Below are positions 50,896 through 62,035 of a DNA stretch of 64,000 bases, piece after piece. The notes beneath the pieces are model-generated. The model ran no database searches. It was given only the letters and a program-made list of their open reading frames with translations, and had not been told where the DNA came from. The translations under genes and the position numbers were made by a program. Every line of letters starts with the position of its first letter. The stretch's first letter is position 1. The stretch is from Ramlibacter sp. PS4R-6. Its GTDB lineage: Bacteria; Pseudomonadota; Gammaproteobacteria; Burkholderiales; Burkholderiaceae_C. The stretch spans positions 1,984,001 through 2,048,000 of the forward strand of contig NZ_JBBHKA010000001.1 of NCBI RefSeq assembly GCF_037572775.1, in the 5' to 3' direction.

Positions 50896-51867
50896 ATGAA
50901 GGCCTTGTTGTTCGCCGCGCTCGCCGCGGCCGGGGCGGCTCACGCCCAAAATCCGCAGAGCGCCACCTGGAAGCTCGCGACGGGCTACCGTGCCGAGTCG
51001 TTCCACACCGAGAACCTCGTGCAGTTCGCGCGCGACGTGGATGCCGCCACCAAGGGGCAATTGAAGATCGAGGTGCACCCCAACAACTCGCTGTTCAAGC
51101 TGGGCGAGATCTTCGGCGCCGTGTCGGCGGGCAAGGCCGAGGCCGGCGAGACCATCATGAGCAGCCTGGTCAAGGACATCCCGATCGCGGGCGCGGACTC
51201 GATCCCGTTCGTGACGGCGAGCTACGCCGACGCCCAGCGCATGTGGCAGCTGCAGCGGCCCATGATCGAGAAGCACTTCGAGGCGCGCGGGGTGAAGGTG
51301 CTCTACGCCGTGCCTTGGCCGCCGCAGGGCCTGCACAGCAACAAGCCGATCAACAACGCATCGGACTTCAGCGGCACGAAGATGCGCACCTACAACCAGA
51401 CGACGATCCGCATCGCCGAGTACATGAAGGCCACGCCGGTCGACGTCGCGATGGTCGACGTGAACAAGGCGCTGGGCGAAGGCCGCATGGACAACATGAT
51501 CACGTCGGCCGTGACGGGCGTGGAGAACAAGGTGTGGGGGCCGATCAAGTACTACTACGAGATCAACGCCTGGTTTCCCAAGAACATCGTGTTCGTGAAC
51601 GCCCGGGCGTTCGCCGCGCTGCCGCCGGCGCAGCAGAAGGCCGTGCTGAAGGCGGCATCGGACGCGGAAACGCGCGGCTGGGCCCGCAGCCAGGCCGTGA
51701 TGGTGGATTCCACCAACGAGCTGCGCGCCCATGGCGTCAAGGTCGAGCGGGTCAGCCGTGAATTCGACGCCGAAATCAAGCGCCTGGGTGAAAAGTTCTC
51801 CCGGGAATGGATACGATCTGTCGGGAACGAGGCCAATCGGATTTTCGTCCCGTATTACACCCAATGA
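50896..51867 (+). CDS. dctP: TRAP transporter solute receptor (DctP), orphan
   Basis: A 323-residue receptor, the same length as the paralogue at 43477-44448. Signal peptide [12 protein letters not shown]; mature part [20 protein letters not shown], later [20 protein letters not shown] and the [20 protein letters not shown] segment. No DctQM follows: its stop overlaps the 5-oxoprolinase start by four bases (ATGA). It therefore probably uses the DctQM pair at 41626-43475. Its coupling to the enzyme that consumes 5-oxoproline suggests that this compound or a close relative is its ligand, which is inference. Confidence 0.9.
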   Translation: MKALLFAALAAAGAAHAQNPQSATWKLATGYRAESFHTENLVQFARDVDAATKGQLKIEVHPNNSLFKLGEIFGAVSAGKAEAGETIMSSLVKDIPIAGADSIPFVTASYADAQRMWQLQRPMIEKHFEARGVKVLYAVPWPPQGLHSNKPINNASDFSGTKMRTYNQTTIRIAEYMKATPVDVAMVDVNKALGEGRMDNMITSAVTGVENKVWGPIKYYYEINAWFPKNIVFVNARAFAALPPAQQKAVLKAASDAETRGWARSQAVMVDSTNELRAHGVKVERVSREFDAEIKRLGEKFSREWIRSVGNEANRIFVPYYTQ

Positions 51868-54800
51868 CGACGACGACAACCCCATCCCGCTGGCAGTTCT
51901 GGATCGACCGGGGCGGCACGTTCACGGACATCGTGGCCAAGCGCCCCGACGGCTCGCTCGTGACGCACAAGCTCCTGTCGGAGAACCCGGAGCAGTACCG
52001 CGACGCCGCGGTGGCCGGGATCCGGCACCTCCTGGGCCTGAAGGCGGGCGAGCCCGTCACGCCCAGGCTGGTCGAGTCGGTGAAGATGGGCACGACGGTG
52101 GCCACCAACGCGCTGCTGGAGCGCAAGGGTGAGGCGACGCTGCTGGTCACCACGCGCGGCTTTCGCGACGCGCTGCGCATCGCCTACCAGAACCGCCCGC
52201 GCCTGTTCGACCGCAACATCGTGTTGCCGGAGCTGCTGTATTCGTCGGTGATCGAGGCGAGGGAGCGCGTGGGTGCGCAAGGCGAGATGCTGCAGAAGCT
52301 GGACGAGGCCCACCTGCGCGATGAGCTGAAGAAGGCGCACAAGGCCGGCGTGCGCAGCGTCGCCGTCGTCTTCATGCACGGCTACCGCTTCACGGACCAC
52401 GAGAAGGCGGCGGCGCGGCTGGCGCGCGAGGCGGGCTTCACGCAGGTGAGCACCTCGCACGAAACCAGCCCGATGATGAAGTTCGTCAGCCGCGGCGACA
52501 CGACGGTGGTGGATGCGTACCTGTCGCCGATCCTGCGCCGCTACGTCGACCAGGTGGCCAGCGAGATGCCCGGCGTGAAGCTGTTCTTCATGCAGTCCTC
52601 GGGCGGCCTGACGGACGCGCACAAGTTCCAGGGCAAGGACGCGATCCTGTCGGGGCCCGCGGGTGGCATCGTCGGCATGGCGCGGACGGCGCAACTGGGC
52701 GGCCACCACAAGGTGATCGGCTTCGACATGGGTGGCACGTCCACCGACGTGTCGCATTTCGCGGGCGAGTTCGAGCGGGAGTTCGAGACGCAGGTGGCCG
52801 GCGTGCGCATGCGCGCGCCGATGATGAGCATCCACACCGTGGCGGCCGGCGGCGGTTCGATCCTGGAGTTCGATGGGTCCCGCTTCCGCGTGGGGCCGCA
52901 GAGCGCGGGCGCGAACCCGGGCCCGGCCAGCTATCGCCGCGGCGGGCCGCTCGCGGTGACGGACGCGAACGTGATGGTCGGCAAGATCCAGCCGCGCTAC
53001 TTCCCGAAGGTGTTCGGGCCCAAAGCCAACGAGGCGCTCAGCTTCGAGGCCGTGCAGGCCAAGTTCAACGAGCTCGCCGGCAAGACCGGCCGCAGCGCGG
53101 AAGTGGTGGCCGAGGGCTTCATCAACATCGCCGTGCAGCAGATGGCCAACGCCATCAAGAAGATTTCGGTGGCGCGCGGCTACGACGTCACGCGCTACAC
53201 GCTGCAGTGCTTCGGCGGCGCGGGCGGGCAGCATGCGTGCCTGGTGGCGGACGCGCTGGGCATGAGCCGCGTGTTCGTGCACCCGCTGGCAGGCGTGCTC
53301 TCCGCCTACGGCATGGGCCTGGCCGACCAGAACGTGATCCGCGAGCTGTCGATCGAGCTGCCGCTCACGCAATCCAACCTGCCGCTGGTGGCCGAAAAAC
53401 TGGACACGCTGGGCGCCGCGGCGCAGGCGGAGCTGGAACAGCAGCAGGCCAATTCCGGCCAGGTAACCGTGCACCACCGCGTGCACGTGCGCTACGAAGG
53501 CAGCGACTCGGCGCTGGTCGTGCCCTTCGGCGACCTGCAGACGATCATCGCGGGCTTCGAGACCGCCTACCGCCAGCGCTTCGCCTTCCTGATGCAGGGC
53601 AAGGGGATGATGGTCGAGGCCGTGTCGGTGGAAGCCGTGGTCGCGGGGGACGCGCCGGCCGAGCCGCGCAACGACATGCACCCGATGCGCGAGGCGCCGC
53701 GGCGCGAGACGGTGCGCATGTACTCGGGCGGGCAGTGGCACGAGGCCGCGCTCATCGTGCGCGAGGACCTGCGCGCGGGCGACATCATGGCGGGGCCCGC
53801 CATCATCGCGGAGAAGAACGCGACCACCGTGGTGGAGCCCGGCTGGGAGGCGCAGCTGACGGCGCTGGACCACATCGTGCTGGAGCGGCGCGTGCCGCGC
53901 ACGCAGCGCTTCGCCGCGGGGACGCGAGTCGACCCCGTGCTGCTGGAGGTCTTCAACAACCTCTTCATGAACATCGCCGAGCAGATGGGGCTGCAGCTGC
54001 AGAACACGGCGTACTCGGTGAACATCAAGGAGCGGCTCGATTTTTCCTGCGCGCTGTTCGACGCGGAGGGCAACCTCATCGCCAACGCGCCGCACATGCC
54101 GGTGCACCTGGGCTCGATGGGCGAGTCGATCAAGACGGTGATTCGCGAGAACGCCGGCCGCATGTCGCCCGGTGACGTGTACGTGCTGAACGACCCTTAC
54201 CACGGCGGCACGCACCTGCCGGACGTCACGGTGATCACGCCCGTCTACCTCGGCACGAGCGCGTCCGACAAGCCGTTGTTCTATGTGGGCTCGCGCGGCC
54301 ACCACGCCGACATCGGCGGCAGCACGCCGGGTTCGATGCCACCCTTCTCGACACGCGTCGAGGAGGAGGGCGTGCAGATCAACAACGTCAAGCTCGTGGA
54401 CCGCGGCGTGTTGCGCGAGGCCGAAATGGTCCAGCTGCTCAAGAGCGGCGAATTCCCCAGCCGCAACCCCGAGCAGAACATGGCGGACCTGAAGGCGCAG
54501 ATCGCCGCCAACGAGAAGGGCGTGCAGGAGCTGCGCAAGATGGTCGAGCAGTTCGGGCTCGATGTCGTGCAGGCCTACATGAAGCACGTGCAGGACAACG
54601 CCGAGGAGTCCGTGCGGCGCGTGATCACGAAACTGAAGGATGGCAAGTTCACCTTGCCGCTGGACAACGGCGCACAGATCCAGGTGGCGATTCGCGTCAA
54701 CGCCCAGGACCGCAGCGCCGAGATCGACTTCACCGGCACGTCGCCCCAGCAGGTCAACAACTTCAATGCGCCGACGGCGGTGTGCATGGCGGCGGTGCTG

Positions 54801-55457
54801 TACGTCTTCCGCACGCTGGTGGACGACGAGATCCCGCTGAACGCCGGGTGCCTGAAGCCGCTGAAGGTCGTCATCCCGTCGCACTCGATGCTCAACCCCG
54901 ACCCGCCGGCTTCGGTGGTGGCGGGCAACGTCGAGACCTCGACGTGCATCACCAACGCGCTGTACGGCGCACTGGGCGTGATGGCGTCGAGCCAGTGCAC
55001 GATGAACAACTTCACCTTCGGCAACGCGCGCCACCAGTACTACGAGACGATCTCGGGCGGCAGCGGCGCGGGCGAGGGCTTCGACGGCACGAGCGTCGTG
55101 CAGACGCACATGACCAACTCGCGCCTGACGGACCCGGAGGTGCTGGAGTTCCGCTTCCCGGTGCGGCTGGAGAGCTACGCGATCCGCGACGGTTCGGGCG
55201 GCGCAGGCAAGTTCAAGGGCGGCAACGGCGGCGTGCGGCGCGTGCGCTTCCTCGAGCCGATGACGGCGAGCATCCTGTCGAACGGCCGCAAGCACGGCGC
55301 CTTCGGCATGGCCGGCGGCCAGCCCGGGCAGGTTGGCGTGAACCGCGTCGTGCGGGTGGACGGGAAGGTGGAGGAGCTGGACCACATCGCCTCGGCCGAG
55401 ATGGGGCCGGGCGACATCTTCGAAATCCACACGCCCGGCGGCGGCGGGTACGGATAG
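51864..55457 (+). CDS. ATP-dependent 5-oxoprolinase, fused HyuA/HyuB type
   Basis: A 1197-residue protein. The N-terminal HyuA-like half (residues 1 to about 690) opens [20 protein letters not shown] and has [19 protein letters not shown], the ATP-binding actin-like motifs. The C-terminal HyuB-like half begins near residue 694 ([20 protein letters not shown]) and ends [14 protein letters not shown]. This is the eukaryotic-type fused OplAH layout that hydrolyses 5-oxo-L-proline to L-glutamate with ATP. Hydantoinase A/B family members can act on related cyclic amides, so the substrate needs proof. The ATG at 51864 overlaps the stop of the receptor gene (ATGA), showing a link to uptake. Confidence 0.93.
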   Translation: MTTTTTPSRWQFWIDRGGTFTDIVAKRPDGSLVTHKLLSENPEQYRDAAVAGIRHLLGLKAGEPVTPRLVESVKMGTTVATNALLERKGEATLLVTTRGFRDALRIAYQNRPRLFDRNIVLPELLYSSVIEARERVGAQGEMLQKLDEAHLRDELKKAHKAGVRSVAVVFMHGYRFTDHEKAAARLAREAGFTQVSTSHETSPMMKFVSRGDTTVVDAYLSPILRRYVDQVASEMPGVKLFFMQSSGGLTDAHKFQGKDAILSGPAGGIVGMARTAQLGGHHKVIGFDMGGTSTDVSHFAGEFEREFETQVAGVRMRAPMMSIHTVAAGGGSILEFDGSRFRVGPQSAGANPGPASYRRGGPLAVTDANVMVGKIQPRYFPKVFGPKANEALSFEAVQAKFNELAGKTGRSAEVVAEGFINIAVQQMANAIKKISVARGYDVTRYTLQCFGGAGGQHACLVADALGMSRVFVHPLAGVLSAYGMGLADQNVIRELSIELPLTQSNLPLVAEKLDTLGAAAQAELEQQQANSGQVTVHHRVHVRYEGSDSALVVPFGDLQTIIAGFETAYRQRFAFLMQGKGMMVEAVSVEAVVAGDAPAEPRNDMHPMREAPRRETVRMYSGGQWHEAALIVREDLRAGDIMAGPAIIAEKNATTVVEPGWEAQLTALDHIVLERRVPRTQRFAAGTRVDPVLLEVFNNLFMNIAEQMGLQLQNTAYSVNIKERLDFSCALFDAEGNLIANAPHMPVHLGSMGESIKTVIRENAGRMSPGDVYVLNDPYHGGTHLPDVTVITPVYLGTSASDKPLFYVGSRGHHADIGGSTPGSMPPFSTRVEEEGVQINNVKLVDRGVLREAEMVQLLKSGEFPSRNPEQNMADLKAQIAANEKGVQELRKMVEQFGLDVVQAYMKHVQDNAEESVRRVITKLKDGKFTLPLDNGAQIQVAIRVNAQDRSAEIDFTGTSPQQVNNFNAPTAVCMAAVLYVFRTLVDDEIPLNAGCLKPLKVVIPSHSMLNPDPPASVVAGNVETSTCITNALYGALGVMASSQCTMNNFTFGNARHQYYETISGGSGAGEGFDGTSVVQTHMTNSRLTDPEVLEFRFPVRLESYAIRDGSGGAGKFKGGNGGVRRVRFLEPMTASILSNGRKHGAFGMAGGQPGQVGVNRVVRVDGKVEELDHIASAEMGPGDIFEIHTPGGGGYG

Positions 55458-55474
55458 GCGGCAAAATCCGGCGC

Positions 55475-56017
55475 ATGGATGCCAGCGCCGACGCTTTCCT
55501 TGCCAACTACCGCTACCTCGCCGAGTACAACCGCTGGTTCAACGAGCGGCTGTACGACGCGTGCGAGCGCGTGGGCGACGCCGAGCGGCGGCACGACCAC
55601 GGCGCGTTCTTCGGCTCCATCCACGGCACCTTGAACCACATCGTGTGGGCCGACCGCCTGTGGCTGAAAAGGTTCGCGACGCAGGGGTTCGGGTTTCCGG
55701 CGCTCACGGAGGACCTGTTGCGGGTGCCGGAAGATGCGGTGCACGCGACGGTGCTCTACGAGAACTGGAATGAACTGCGCGCGGCGCGGGTGGCCCTCGA
55801 CGCGGCGATCGAGGTGTGGGTGCGCGACATGCCGCCGGCGTTCCTGCTGGCGCCCATGCGCTACGCCAACACCAAGGGCGTGAAGCGCGACCACCCGGCT
55901 TGGAAGGGGCTCACGCACTTCTTCAACCACCAGACCCACCACCGCGGGCAGGCCACCACCTTGCTGTCGCAGGCCGGCATCGACGTAGGGATGACCGACC
56001 TGATCTCGCTGGCGTAA
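55475..56017 (+). CDS. DinB family protein
   Basis: A 180-residue four-helix-bundle protein of the DinB/YfiT-like family. The metal-site residues are suggested by HGTLNHIVWADRLWL (His) and HFFNHQTHHRGQATTL, the conserved double His of DinB domains. These proteins often act as thiol transferases (mycothiol/bacillithiol type) or have unknown substrate. It begins 17 bases after the 5-oxoprolinase stop and may be the last gene of that transcript; a hairpin follows. Confidence 0.87.
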   Translation: MDASADAFLANYRYLAEYNRWFNERLYDACERVGDAERRHDHGAFFGSIHGTLNHIVWADRLWLKRFATQGFGFPALTEDLLRVPEDAVHATVLYENWNELRAARVALDAAIEVWVRDMPPAFLLAPMRYANTKGVKRDHPAWKGLTHFFNHQTHHRGQATTLLSQAGIDVGMTDLISLA

Positions 56018-56024
56018 ACAAGAA

Positions 56025-56042
56025 GGCCCGCTATCGCGGGCC
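56025..56042. terminator. Hairpin after the DinB gene, possibly bidirectional
   Basis: GGCCCGC (56025-56031), loop TATC, GCGGGCC (56036-56042): a perfect 7-base stem eight bases after the DinB stop. Reading the minus strand it is followed by TTCTTGTTT, so it may also end the ComEA transcript arriving from the other side. The plus-side flank (CTCGG) has no T-run. Confidence 0.5.
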
Positions 56043-56085
56043 CTCGGATCCCGGCCTGCGCCGGGATGACATCGCTGTCGCTACG

Positions 56086-56565
56086 TCACTTCTTTGCGCT
56101 GGCCGCAGCCTTCGCGCCGCTCGCGGCGGGCTTGCCGGCGTCGGCGGTCTTCGTGTCCTTCTTGGCGTCCTTCTTCTCGTCCTTCGCCGTGGCCTTGCTC
56201 TCGGCGGCGCGGGTTTCCTTCTTCTCGTCCTTGGCGGCCGCCTTGGTGTCCTTCTTGGCGTCCTTCTTTTCCTCCTTGGCGTCCTTCTTGGCCGTCATGG
56301 CCTTGTAGGCCTCGCCATTGACCGTGAGGCCTTCGGCGGAGAGCTTGGCGGCGCGCGCGTCGCCCACGCCCTTCACGCGGTCGATGAAGTCCTGCCAGCT
56401 CTTGAACTCGCCCTTCTTGCGCTCGGTGAGGATGAGCTTGCTGGTGACGGGGCCGATGCCCTTGACGGCATCGAGTTCCTTCTCGTTCGCCTTGTTCACG
56501 TCGACGGCGGCCATGGCCAGGGCCGTGTACAGCATCAGCAGGACGGCCAGGATCTTCTTGAGCAT
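56086..56565 (-). CDS. ComEA-like helix-hairpin-helix protein with Lys-rich tail
   Basis: A 159-residue protein: signal peptide (KKILAVLLMLYTALAMAA), then a ComEA-like helix-hairpin-helix domain, residues about 22-85 (VDVNKANEKELDAVKGIGPV, GEFKSWQDFIDRVKGVGDAR). The rest is a low-complexity Lys/Ala/Asp-rich tail with repeated KKDAKKDTK units. ComEA-type proteins bind DNA in the periplasm during natural transformation; short HhH lipoproteins of this sort are common in Burkholderiales. The ATG at 56565 has an AGGAG site upstream; longer frames lack a signal. Confidence 0.8.
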   Translation of the reverse strand: MLKKILAVLLMLYTALAMAAVDVNKANEKELDAVKGIGPVTSKLILTERKKGEFKSWQDFIDRVKGVGDARAAKLSAEGLTVNGEAYKAMTAKKDAKEEKKDAKKDTKAAAKDEKKETRAAESKATAKDEKKDAKKDTKTADAGKPAASGAKAAASAKK

Positions 56566-56632
56566 GCGGGTCTCCTTTGCGGGTGGTGGTTGCACCCGCT
56601 CAACGGCGGCCGCCGCGGGCCGGTTGACCGGG

Positions 56633-57640
56633 TCAGCCCCCGAGGGTGGCCATGTAGCTGGCGACGCCTTCCTGCACGGTGGCGAACCGGTGGTCGCAGC
56701 CGGCCGCGCGCAGCTTCGCCAGGTCGGCCTGCGTGTAGCACTGGTACTTGCCGCGCAGGGCGTCCGGGAAGGGGATGTACTCGATGAGGCCCTTGGCGGC
56801 AGCGGCCTTCGCATCGAGCGGTGCGCCGGGCTTGCCGAGCGCGTTCACCACGCCGACCGCGACGTCGTTGAAGGGCTGCGCGCGGCCCGTGCCCAGGTTG
56901 AACAGCCCCGACTTGCCCGGGTTGTCCAGGAACCACAGGTTCACGGCGACCACGTCGTCGACGAAAACGAAGTCGCGCTTCTGCTCGCCGGGACCGTAGC
57001 CGCCGTACTCGCCGAACAGCTTGACCTTGCCGTCCGCCTTGAACTGGTTGTACTGGTGGAAGGCGACGCTGGCCATGCGGCCCTTGTGCTGCTCGCGCGG
57101 GCCGTACACGTTGAAGTAGCGGAAGCCGACGACCTGCTTGCCCTTGCCCTTGGCCGCGCCCGAGAAGTCCTCGCCGAGCTCGCGCCGCATGCGCTGGTCG
57201 AACAGCAGCTTGGAGTAGCCGTAGACGTTGAGCGGGTGCTCGAACTGCGGCGTCTCGCGGAAGGTCTCGGACCCGCCGTACGTGGCGGCGGAAGACGCGT
57301 ACAACAGGCGCGAACCACGCTCCTTGCAGGCGGCGAAGAGGCCGCAGGACAACGTGTAGTTGTTGTCCATCATGTACTTGCCGTCCTGCTCCATCGTGTC
57401 GCTGCACGCGCCTTCGTGGAACACGGCTTCGACCTTGCCGAAATGGCCTTCGGCGAAGGCGTCGTAGAACAGGTCGGCGTCGACGTAGTCGGCGATCTTC
57501 AGGTCGGCGAGGTTGCGGAACTTGTCGCCGTGCGCCAGGTCGTCGACGGCGATGATGTCGTCGATGCCGCGGGCATTGAGGCCCTTGACGATGTTGCTGC
57601 CGATGAACCCGGCGGCCCCGGTGACCACGTAGCGCGTCAT
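56633..57640 (-). CDS. hldD: ADP-L-glycero-D-manno-heptose-6-epimerase
   Basis: A 335-residue SDR-type enzyme: NAD(P) site [20 protein letters not shown], catalytic [10 protein letters not shown] (Tyr-x3-Lys), and the family-specific [20 protein letters not shown] and [20 protein letters not shown]. It epimerises ADP-D-glycero- to ADP-L-glycero-heptose for the LPS inner core in the cytoplasm. It overlaps the rfaE1 gene by four bases (ATGA), and lapB and lapA follow; the run forms an LPS-assembly block. Confidence 0.95.
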   Translation of the reverse strand: MTRYVVTGAAGFIGSNIVKGLNARGIDDIIAVDDLAHGDKFRNLADLKIADYVDADLFYDAFAEGHFGKVEAVFHEGACSDTMEQDGKYMMDNNYTLSCGLFAACKERGSRLLYASSAATYGGSETFRETPQFEHPLNVYGYSKLLFDQRMRRELGEDFSGAAKGKGKQVVGFRYFNVYGPREQHKGRMASVAFHQYNQFKADGKVKLFGEYGGYGPGEQKRDFVFVDDVVAVNLWFLDNPGKSGLFNLGTGRAQPFNDVAVGVVNALGKPGAPLDAKAAAAKGLIEYIPFPDALRGKYQCYTQADLAKLRAAGCDHRFATVQEGVASYMATLGG

Positions 57641-58560
57641 TCGAACAGCTCCTCGTACGAAACGGTGGCGGTGCCGAACTTGCCCACCACGATGCCGCCG
57701 GCCTTGTTGGCGAGCGGCATGGCGTCGCGCAGCGACATGCCCGCGGCCACCAGCGCCGCCAGCGTGGCGATGACGGTGTCGCCGGCGCCCGTCACGTCGA
57801 ACACTTCGCGCGCCTGCGCCGCGACGTGCGTCTCACCCTGCGCATCGAAGAGCGTCATGCCGTCCTCGCCCAGCGTGACCAGGATCGCATCCAGGCGCAG
57901 CGCCTCGCGCAGCTTCTGCGCCTTCTCGCGCAACTGCGCATCGTCCTTCCAGCTGCCCATCACCTGCTGCAGCTCGGCGCGGTTGGGCGTGATGACCGTC
58001 GCGCCCGCATAGCGCTCGTAGTCCGAGCCCTTGGGGTCGATCAGCACCGGCTTCTTCGCCGCGCGCGCCAGCTGGATCATCTTCGGGATGTGCGCGAGCC
58101 CGCCCTTGCCGTAGTCGGAGAAGAGCACGGCGTCGTGCTGCGGCGCCAGCTGCGCAAACGCCTCGTTCTGCGAGGCCAGCGCCTCGTGGTCGGGCTCGTT
58201 CTCGAAATCCATGCGCAGCAGCTGCTGGTGGCGGCCGATCACGCGCAGCTTCACCGTGGTCTTCAGGCGCGGGTCGCGCTTCAGGTGCGCGGCGATGCCG
58301 GTTTCCTTGAGCAGCGCTTCGAGGCGGCGGCCCGGTTCGTCGTCGCCGACGACGCCGAGGAACGCGGCCTTCGCGCCGAGCGTGGCGATGTTGTAGGCCA
58401 CGTTGGCCGCGGCGCCGATGCGCTCTTCCTCGCGGTTGACCTTGACGACCGGCACGGGCGCCTCGGGCGAGATGCGGTCGACCGCGCCGTGCCAGTAGCG
58501 GTCCAGCATCGGGTCGCCGACGACCAGCACGCGCGCCCTGGCGAGTTGTTGCTTGTTCAT
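57637..58560 (-). CDS. rfaE1: D-glycero-beta-D-manno-heptose-7-phosphate kinase
   Basis: A 307-residue PfkB-family kinase: [20 protein letters not shown], then [20 protein letters not shown], and the C-terminal [18 protein letters not shown] with the catalytic Asp of the GAGD loop. Only the kinase half of HldE is present; no adenylyltransferase (RfaE2) domain is fused, so that activity is elsewhere. Its product feeds heptose synthesis of the LPS inner core. Both ends overlap neighbours by four bases (hldD and lapB). Confidence 0.93.
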   Translation of the reverse strand: MNKQQLARARVLVVGDPMLDRYWHGAVDRISPEAPVPVVKVNREEERIGAAANVAYNIATLGAKAAFLGVVGDDEPGRRLEALLKETGIAAHLKRDPRLKTTVKLRVIGRHQQLLRMDFENEPDHEALASQNEAFAQLAPQHDAVLFSDYGKGGLAHIPKMIQLARAAKKPVLIDPKGSDYERYAGATVITPNRAELQQVMGSWKDDAQLREKAQKLREALRLDAILVTLGEDGMTLFDAQGETHVAAQAREVFDVTGAGDTVIATLAALVAAGMSLRDAMPLANKAGGIVVGKFGTATVSYEELFE

Positions 58561-59690
58561 AGTTCCTCCACGCGGCGCGCGGGGTAGCTGTCCCAGGCCT
58601 GGCAGCCCGGGCATTGCCAGAAATGCTGCTTGGCCTCGAAGCCGCAGGCCGCGCAGCGGTAGCGCATGAGCGGGCGCGCGGCATGGTCCAGCGCGCCCTG
58701 CACCAGCGAGTGGTACTGCTGGTGTTCGAGCTTCTCGTTGGCGAGCCACTTCGACGCGGCGACCAGCGATGGTTCGCGCTGCAAGTGCTTCAGGTACCAC
58801 GCAGCGGCCTTGTCCGCGTCCGCCTGAAGCGAAACGATGGCTTCGAGCACGTCCAGCGAATGCGCGCGCTCGTAGGCGTGCTCGAGCACCTCGAGCGCCC
58901 GGGCGCGCTGGTTCGTCGCGATCGCCGCCTCGGCGTAGGGGCGCGCCATCAGCGGCACGGAAGAGGGCGCCGTCTCGGCCAGGCGCGAGAGCGTTTCATA
59001 AGCGGCGCGTTCGTCGCCGGCCTTGCGCTGCAGCGCCGCGATCTCGATGCCGGGACGCGCGGCCTCCGGCGCGACCGTCATCGCCTCGCGCAGCAGCTGC
59101 TCGGCCTCCTGCGGCGGCTTGGCCGCGGCTTCCTCGCACAGGTAGTGCGCGACGCGCCCGCCGAAGTTGCCTTGCCCGGATGCATCGAGCTTGCGCGCGA
59201 CTTCCGCGGCATGGGGCCAGTCGCGCGAACGCTCGTAGATCGCGAGCAGTGCCAATAGCGCCTGGCTCTCGTAGGCGGTGCCTTCGAGCTTGCGCAGCGC
59301 GTCCTCCGCGCGATCGAGCAAGCCGGCCTTCAGGAAGTCCAGCGCCAGCGCGTGCTGCGCGCGGTGGCGCTCCTCCTTGCTCAGGTCGCCGCGCGAGAGC
59401 AGGTGCTCGTGCACGCGCACCGCCCGCTCGTACTCGCCGCGGCGGCGGAACAGGTTGCCCAGCGCGAAATGCAGCTCGGAGGTGTCGGGGTCCTTCTGCA
59501 CCGCTTCGATGAAGGCGTCGATGGCCTGGTCCTGCTGCTCGTTCAGCAGGAAATTCAGGCCCTTGAAGTAGGCCTTGGGCGCCTGGCGGTTTTCCACGCG
59601 CATCTGGCGCAGGTCCAGGCGCGAGGCGACCCAGCCCAGCACGAACGCCAGGGGCAGGCCCCACAGCAGCCAGCTCAGGTCAAAGTCCAT
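58557..59690 (-). CDS. lapB: Lipopolysaccharide assembly protein LapB (YciM)
   Basis: A 377-residue protein: N-terminal membrane helix (LWGLPLAFVLGWVASRL), several TPR repeats (AKLRF-like; for example FKGLNFLLNEQQDQAIDAFI, ALGNLFRRRGEYERAVRVHE), and a C-terminal rubredoxin-like metal site CAACGFEAKQHFWQCPGCQA (four Cys). It controls LPS synthesis by directing FtsH-dependent turnover of LpxC. It overlaps lapA by 11 bases and lies downstream of it, in the order seen in many proteobacteria. Confidence 0.93.
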   Translation of the reverse strand: MDFDLSWLLWGLPLAFVLGWVASRLDLRQMRVENRQAPKAYFKGLNFLLNEQQDQAIDAFIEAVQKDPDTSELHFALGNLFRRRGEYERAVRVHEHLLSRGDLSKEERHRAQHALALDFLKAGLLDRAEDALRKLEGTAYESQALLALLAIYERSRDWPHAAEVARKLDASGQGNFGGRVAHYLCEEAAAKPPQEAEQLLREAMTVAPEAARPGIEIAALQRKAGDERAAYETLSRLAETAPSSVPLMARPYAEAAIATNQRARALEVLEHAYERAHSLDVLEAIVSLQADADKAAAWYLKHLQREPSLVAASKWLANEKLEHQQYHSLVQGALDHAARPLMRYRCAACGFEAKQHFWQCPGCQAWDSYPARRVEEL

Positions 59691-59970
59691 GGTGTCCCGT
59701 GTTGGGCGGCGGCATCGTCGTCATGCCGGCCGCTGCCGCCCGCTCCTGCGCACGGCGCGCAGCCGCGCGGTGCCGCAGCCAGCGCGGCACCATGCCCAGC
59801 GCACCCACCGCCAACCCGGCCGCGAAGGCCGCCAGCACCACCAGCACGAGCGGCGCGCGCCACTCGTAGCCGAAGAAGAAGTGCAGCGCGGTGGCTTGCT
59901 GGTTGTTCAGCGCGAAGGCGAACAGGGTAAAAAAAATGGCTGCCTTGAGCAGCCACATCAGGTATTTCAT
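59680..59970 (-). CDS. lapA: LapA family membrane protein (DUF1049)
   Basis: A 96-residue protein: two membrane helices (LLKAAIFFTLFAFALNNQQA and LVLVVLAAFAAGLAVGALGM), with the LapA signature ATALHFFFGYEWRAPLVL between them, and a basic C-terminal tail (WLRHRAAARRAQERAAAAG). It partners LapB in LPS assembly. The gene starts 37 bases from the ihfB stop, in the same direction. Confidence 0.9.
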   Translation of the reverse strand: MKYLMWLLKAAIFFTLFAFALNNQQATALHFFFGYEWRAPLVLVVLAAFAAGLAVGALGMVPRWLRHRAAARRAQERAAAAGMTTMPPPNTGHHGL

Positions 59971-60007
59971 CGGGCCCCCGGTGCCGCCGATTCTACGGTC
60001 GGAGCCT

Positions 60008-60313
60008 TCAGGCCTCGTCCTTCATTTCGGCCGTGCGCTTGTCCACCGCCTCGCGCAGGGCCTTGCCCGGCTTGAAGTGCGGCACGCGCTTTTCGGGGAT
60101 GTGGACGCTCTCGCCCGAGCGCGGGTTGCGGCCCATGCGCGGGGGGCGCCGGTTGATCGAGAAGCTGCCGAAGCCGCGGATCTCGATGCGATGCCCGCGC
60201 ACGAGCGCGTCGCTCATGGCGTCGAGGATCGTCTTGACGGCATATTCCGCGTCGCGGTGGGTCAGCTGGCTGAACCGGGACGCGAGTTCTTCAACGAGAT
60301 CGGACCGAGTCAT
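60008..60313 (-). CDS. ihfB: Integration host factor subunit beta
   Basis: A 101-residue HU/IHF-family DNA-bending protein: [40 protein letters not shown], then the arm motif [20 protein letters not shown] and [10 protein letters not shown]. With IhfA it bends DNA at specific sites in transcription and recombination. It lies 45 bases downstream of the rpsA stop, the standard rpsA-ihfB order of proteobacteria; a hairpin lies between them. Confidence 0.95.
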   Translation of the reverse strand: MTRSDLVEELASRFSQLTHRDAEYAVKTILDAMSDALVRGHRIEIRGFGSFSINRRPPRMGRNPRSGESVHIPEKRVPHFKPGKALREAVDKRTAEMKDEA

Positions 60314-60323
60314 ACAGAAGGAC

Positions 60324-60346
60324 GAGGGTCGCCATGGGCGACCCTC
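60324..60346. terminator. Hairpin between rpsA and ihfB
   Basis: GAGGGTCGCC (60324-60333), loop ATG, GGCGACCCTC (60337-60346): a perfect 10-base stem in the 45-base gap. In the minus direction no T-run follows, so it is a weak terminator or an RNA-processing/attenuation element between rpsA and ihfB. Confidence 0.55.
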
Positions 60347-60358
60347 GTTGGGCCCTTT

Positions 60359-62035
60359 TTATTTTTCGAGCTTGGCCTTGAGCAGCGCGCCCAGGTTCGT
60401 CGTGCCCGCGTTCTCGCGCGCCGACTGCTGGGAAAGCTGCGCCATCGCGCCTTGCTCGTCCATCATGTCCTTCTGCTTGATGGACAGCTGGATGTTGCGC
60501 GTCTTGCGGTCGATGTTGACGACCACGGCCGACACTTCGTCGCCTTCCTTGAGCACGTTGCGCGCGTCTTCCACGCGGTCACGCGAGATCTCGGAGGCGC
60601 GCAGGTAACCCATGATGTCGTTGCCCAGGTCGATCTCGGCGCCCTTCGGGTCCACCGTCTTGACCTTGCCCGTCACCAGGGCGCCCTTGTCGTGCACCGA
60701 GGTGAAGGTGGCGAACGGGTCGCCGTCCAGCTGCTTGATGCCCAGGCTGATGCGCTCGCGCTCGACGTCGACGCCGAGGACGATGGCTTCGACTTCCTGG
60801 CCCTTCTTGAAGTTGCGCACGGCGGCTTCGCCGGCTTCGTTCCAGGACAGGTCGGACAGGTGCACCAGGCCGTCGATGCCGGCGGCCAGGCCCACGAAGA
60901 TGCCGAAGTCGGTGATCGACTTGATCGGGCCCTTCACGCGGTCGCCGCGCTTGGTGTTCTGCGCGAACTCCTGCCACGGGTTGGCCTTGCACTGCTTCAT
61001 GCCCAGCGAGATGCGGCGCTTCTCTTCGTCGATCTCCAGGACCATCACTTCGACTTCGTCACCCAGCGAAACGATCTTGCTGGGGGCGACGTTCTTGTTG
61101 GTCCAGTCCATTTCGGACACGTGCACCAGGCCCTCGATGCCGGGTTCGAGTTCCACGAACGCGCCGTAGTCGGCGATGTTCGTGACCTTGCCGAACATGC
61201 GGGTGCCGGTGGGGTAGCGGCGCGAAACGCCCATCCACGGGTCATCGCCCATCTGCTTGAGGCCCAGGGACACGCGGTTCTTCTCGGTGTCGAACTTGAG
61301 GATCTTGGCCGTGATTTCCTGGCCGGCCTGGACCACTTCGCTCGGGTGGCGGACACGGCGCCAGGCCATGTCGGTGATGTGCAGCAGGCCGTCGATGCCG
61401 CCGAGGTCGACGAACGCGCCGTACTCGGTGATGTTCTTGACGACGCCGCGGACGATGGAGCCCTCCTTCAGGGTTTCCATCAGCTTGGCGCGCTCTTCGC
61501 CCATCGAAGCCTCGACCACGGCACGGCGCGACAGCACGACGTTGTTGCGCTTGCGGTCCAGCTTGATGACCTTGAACTCCATGGTCTTGCCTTCGTACGG
61601 CGTCAGGTCCTTGATGGGACGCGTGTCGATCAGCGAGCCGGGGAGGAACGCGCGGATGCCGTTGACCAGCACCGTCAGGCCGCCCTTGACCTTGCCGGTG
61701 GTGGTGCCGGTGACGAACTCGCCGGACTCGAGGGCCTTCTCGAGGGCCATCCACGACGCGAGGCGCTTGGCCTTGTCGCGGGAAAGGATCGTGTCGCCGT
61801 AGCCGTTCTCGATCGCGTCGATGGCCACGGAGACGAAGTCGCCCACCTGGACTTCGACCTCGCCTTTGTCGTTCTTGAATTCGTCGACGGGAACATACGC
61901 TTCGGACTTGAGGCCGGCGTTGACGACGACGAAGCTGTGCTCGATGCGAACGACCTCGGCGGTGATCACCTCGCCCTGGCGCATGTCGGTGCGCTGCAGC
62001 GATTCTTCGAACAGTTGGGCAAAAGATTCGGACAT
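60359..62035 (-). CDS. rpsA: 30S ribosomal protein S1
   Basis: A 558-residue protein with six S1 (OB-fold) repeats: the N-terminal ribosome-binding ones ([40 protein letters not shown]) and four RNA-binding repeats of the type [60 protein letters not shown] and [20 protein letters not shown]. It binds mRNA leader regions and is essential for translation of structured mRNAs. The ATG at 62035 starts [18 protein letters not shown]; longer frames are not needed. Confidence 0.96.
   Translation of the reverse strand: MSESFAQLFEESLQRTDMRQGEVITAEVVRIEHSFVVVNAGLKSEAYVPVDEFKNDKGEVEVQVGDFVSVAIDAIENGYGDTILSRDKAKRLASWMALEKALESGEFVTGTTTGKVKGGLTVLVNGIRAFLPGSLIDTRPIKDLTPYEGKTMEFKVIKLDRKRNNVVLSRRAVVEASMGEERAKLMETLKEGSIVRGVVKNITEYGAFVDLGGIDGLLHITDMAWRRVRHPSEVVQAGQEITAKILKFDTEKNRVSLGLKQMGDDPWMGVSRRYPTGTRMFGKVTNIADYGAFVELEPGIEGLVHVSEMDWTNKNVAPSKIVSLGDEVEVMVLEIDEEKRRISLGMKQCKANPWQEFAQNTKRGDRVKGPIKSITDFGIFVGLAAGIDGLVHLSDLSWNEAGEAAVRNFKKGQEVEAIVLGVDVERERISLGIKQLDGDPFATFTSVHDKGALVTGKVKTVDPKGAEIDLGNDIMGYLRASEISRDRVEDARNVLKEGDEVSAVVVNIDRKTRNIQLSIKQKDMMDEQGAMAQLSQQSARENAGTTNLGALLKAKLEK

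Noticed and set aside
51855..55430. Very long minus-strand open frame of about 1190 codons opposite the 5-oxoprolinase gene
   Set aside because: It is a shadow of the real gene in very GC-rich DNA: its translation is biased (many His, Arg, Ala, Val) and shows no domain, while the plus-strand product has full HyuA/HyuB motifs.
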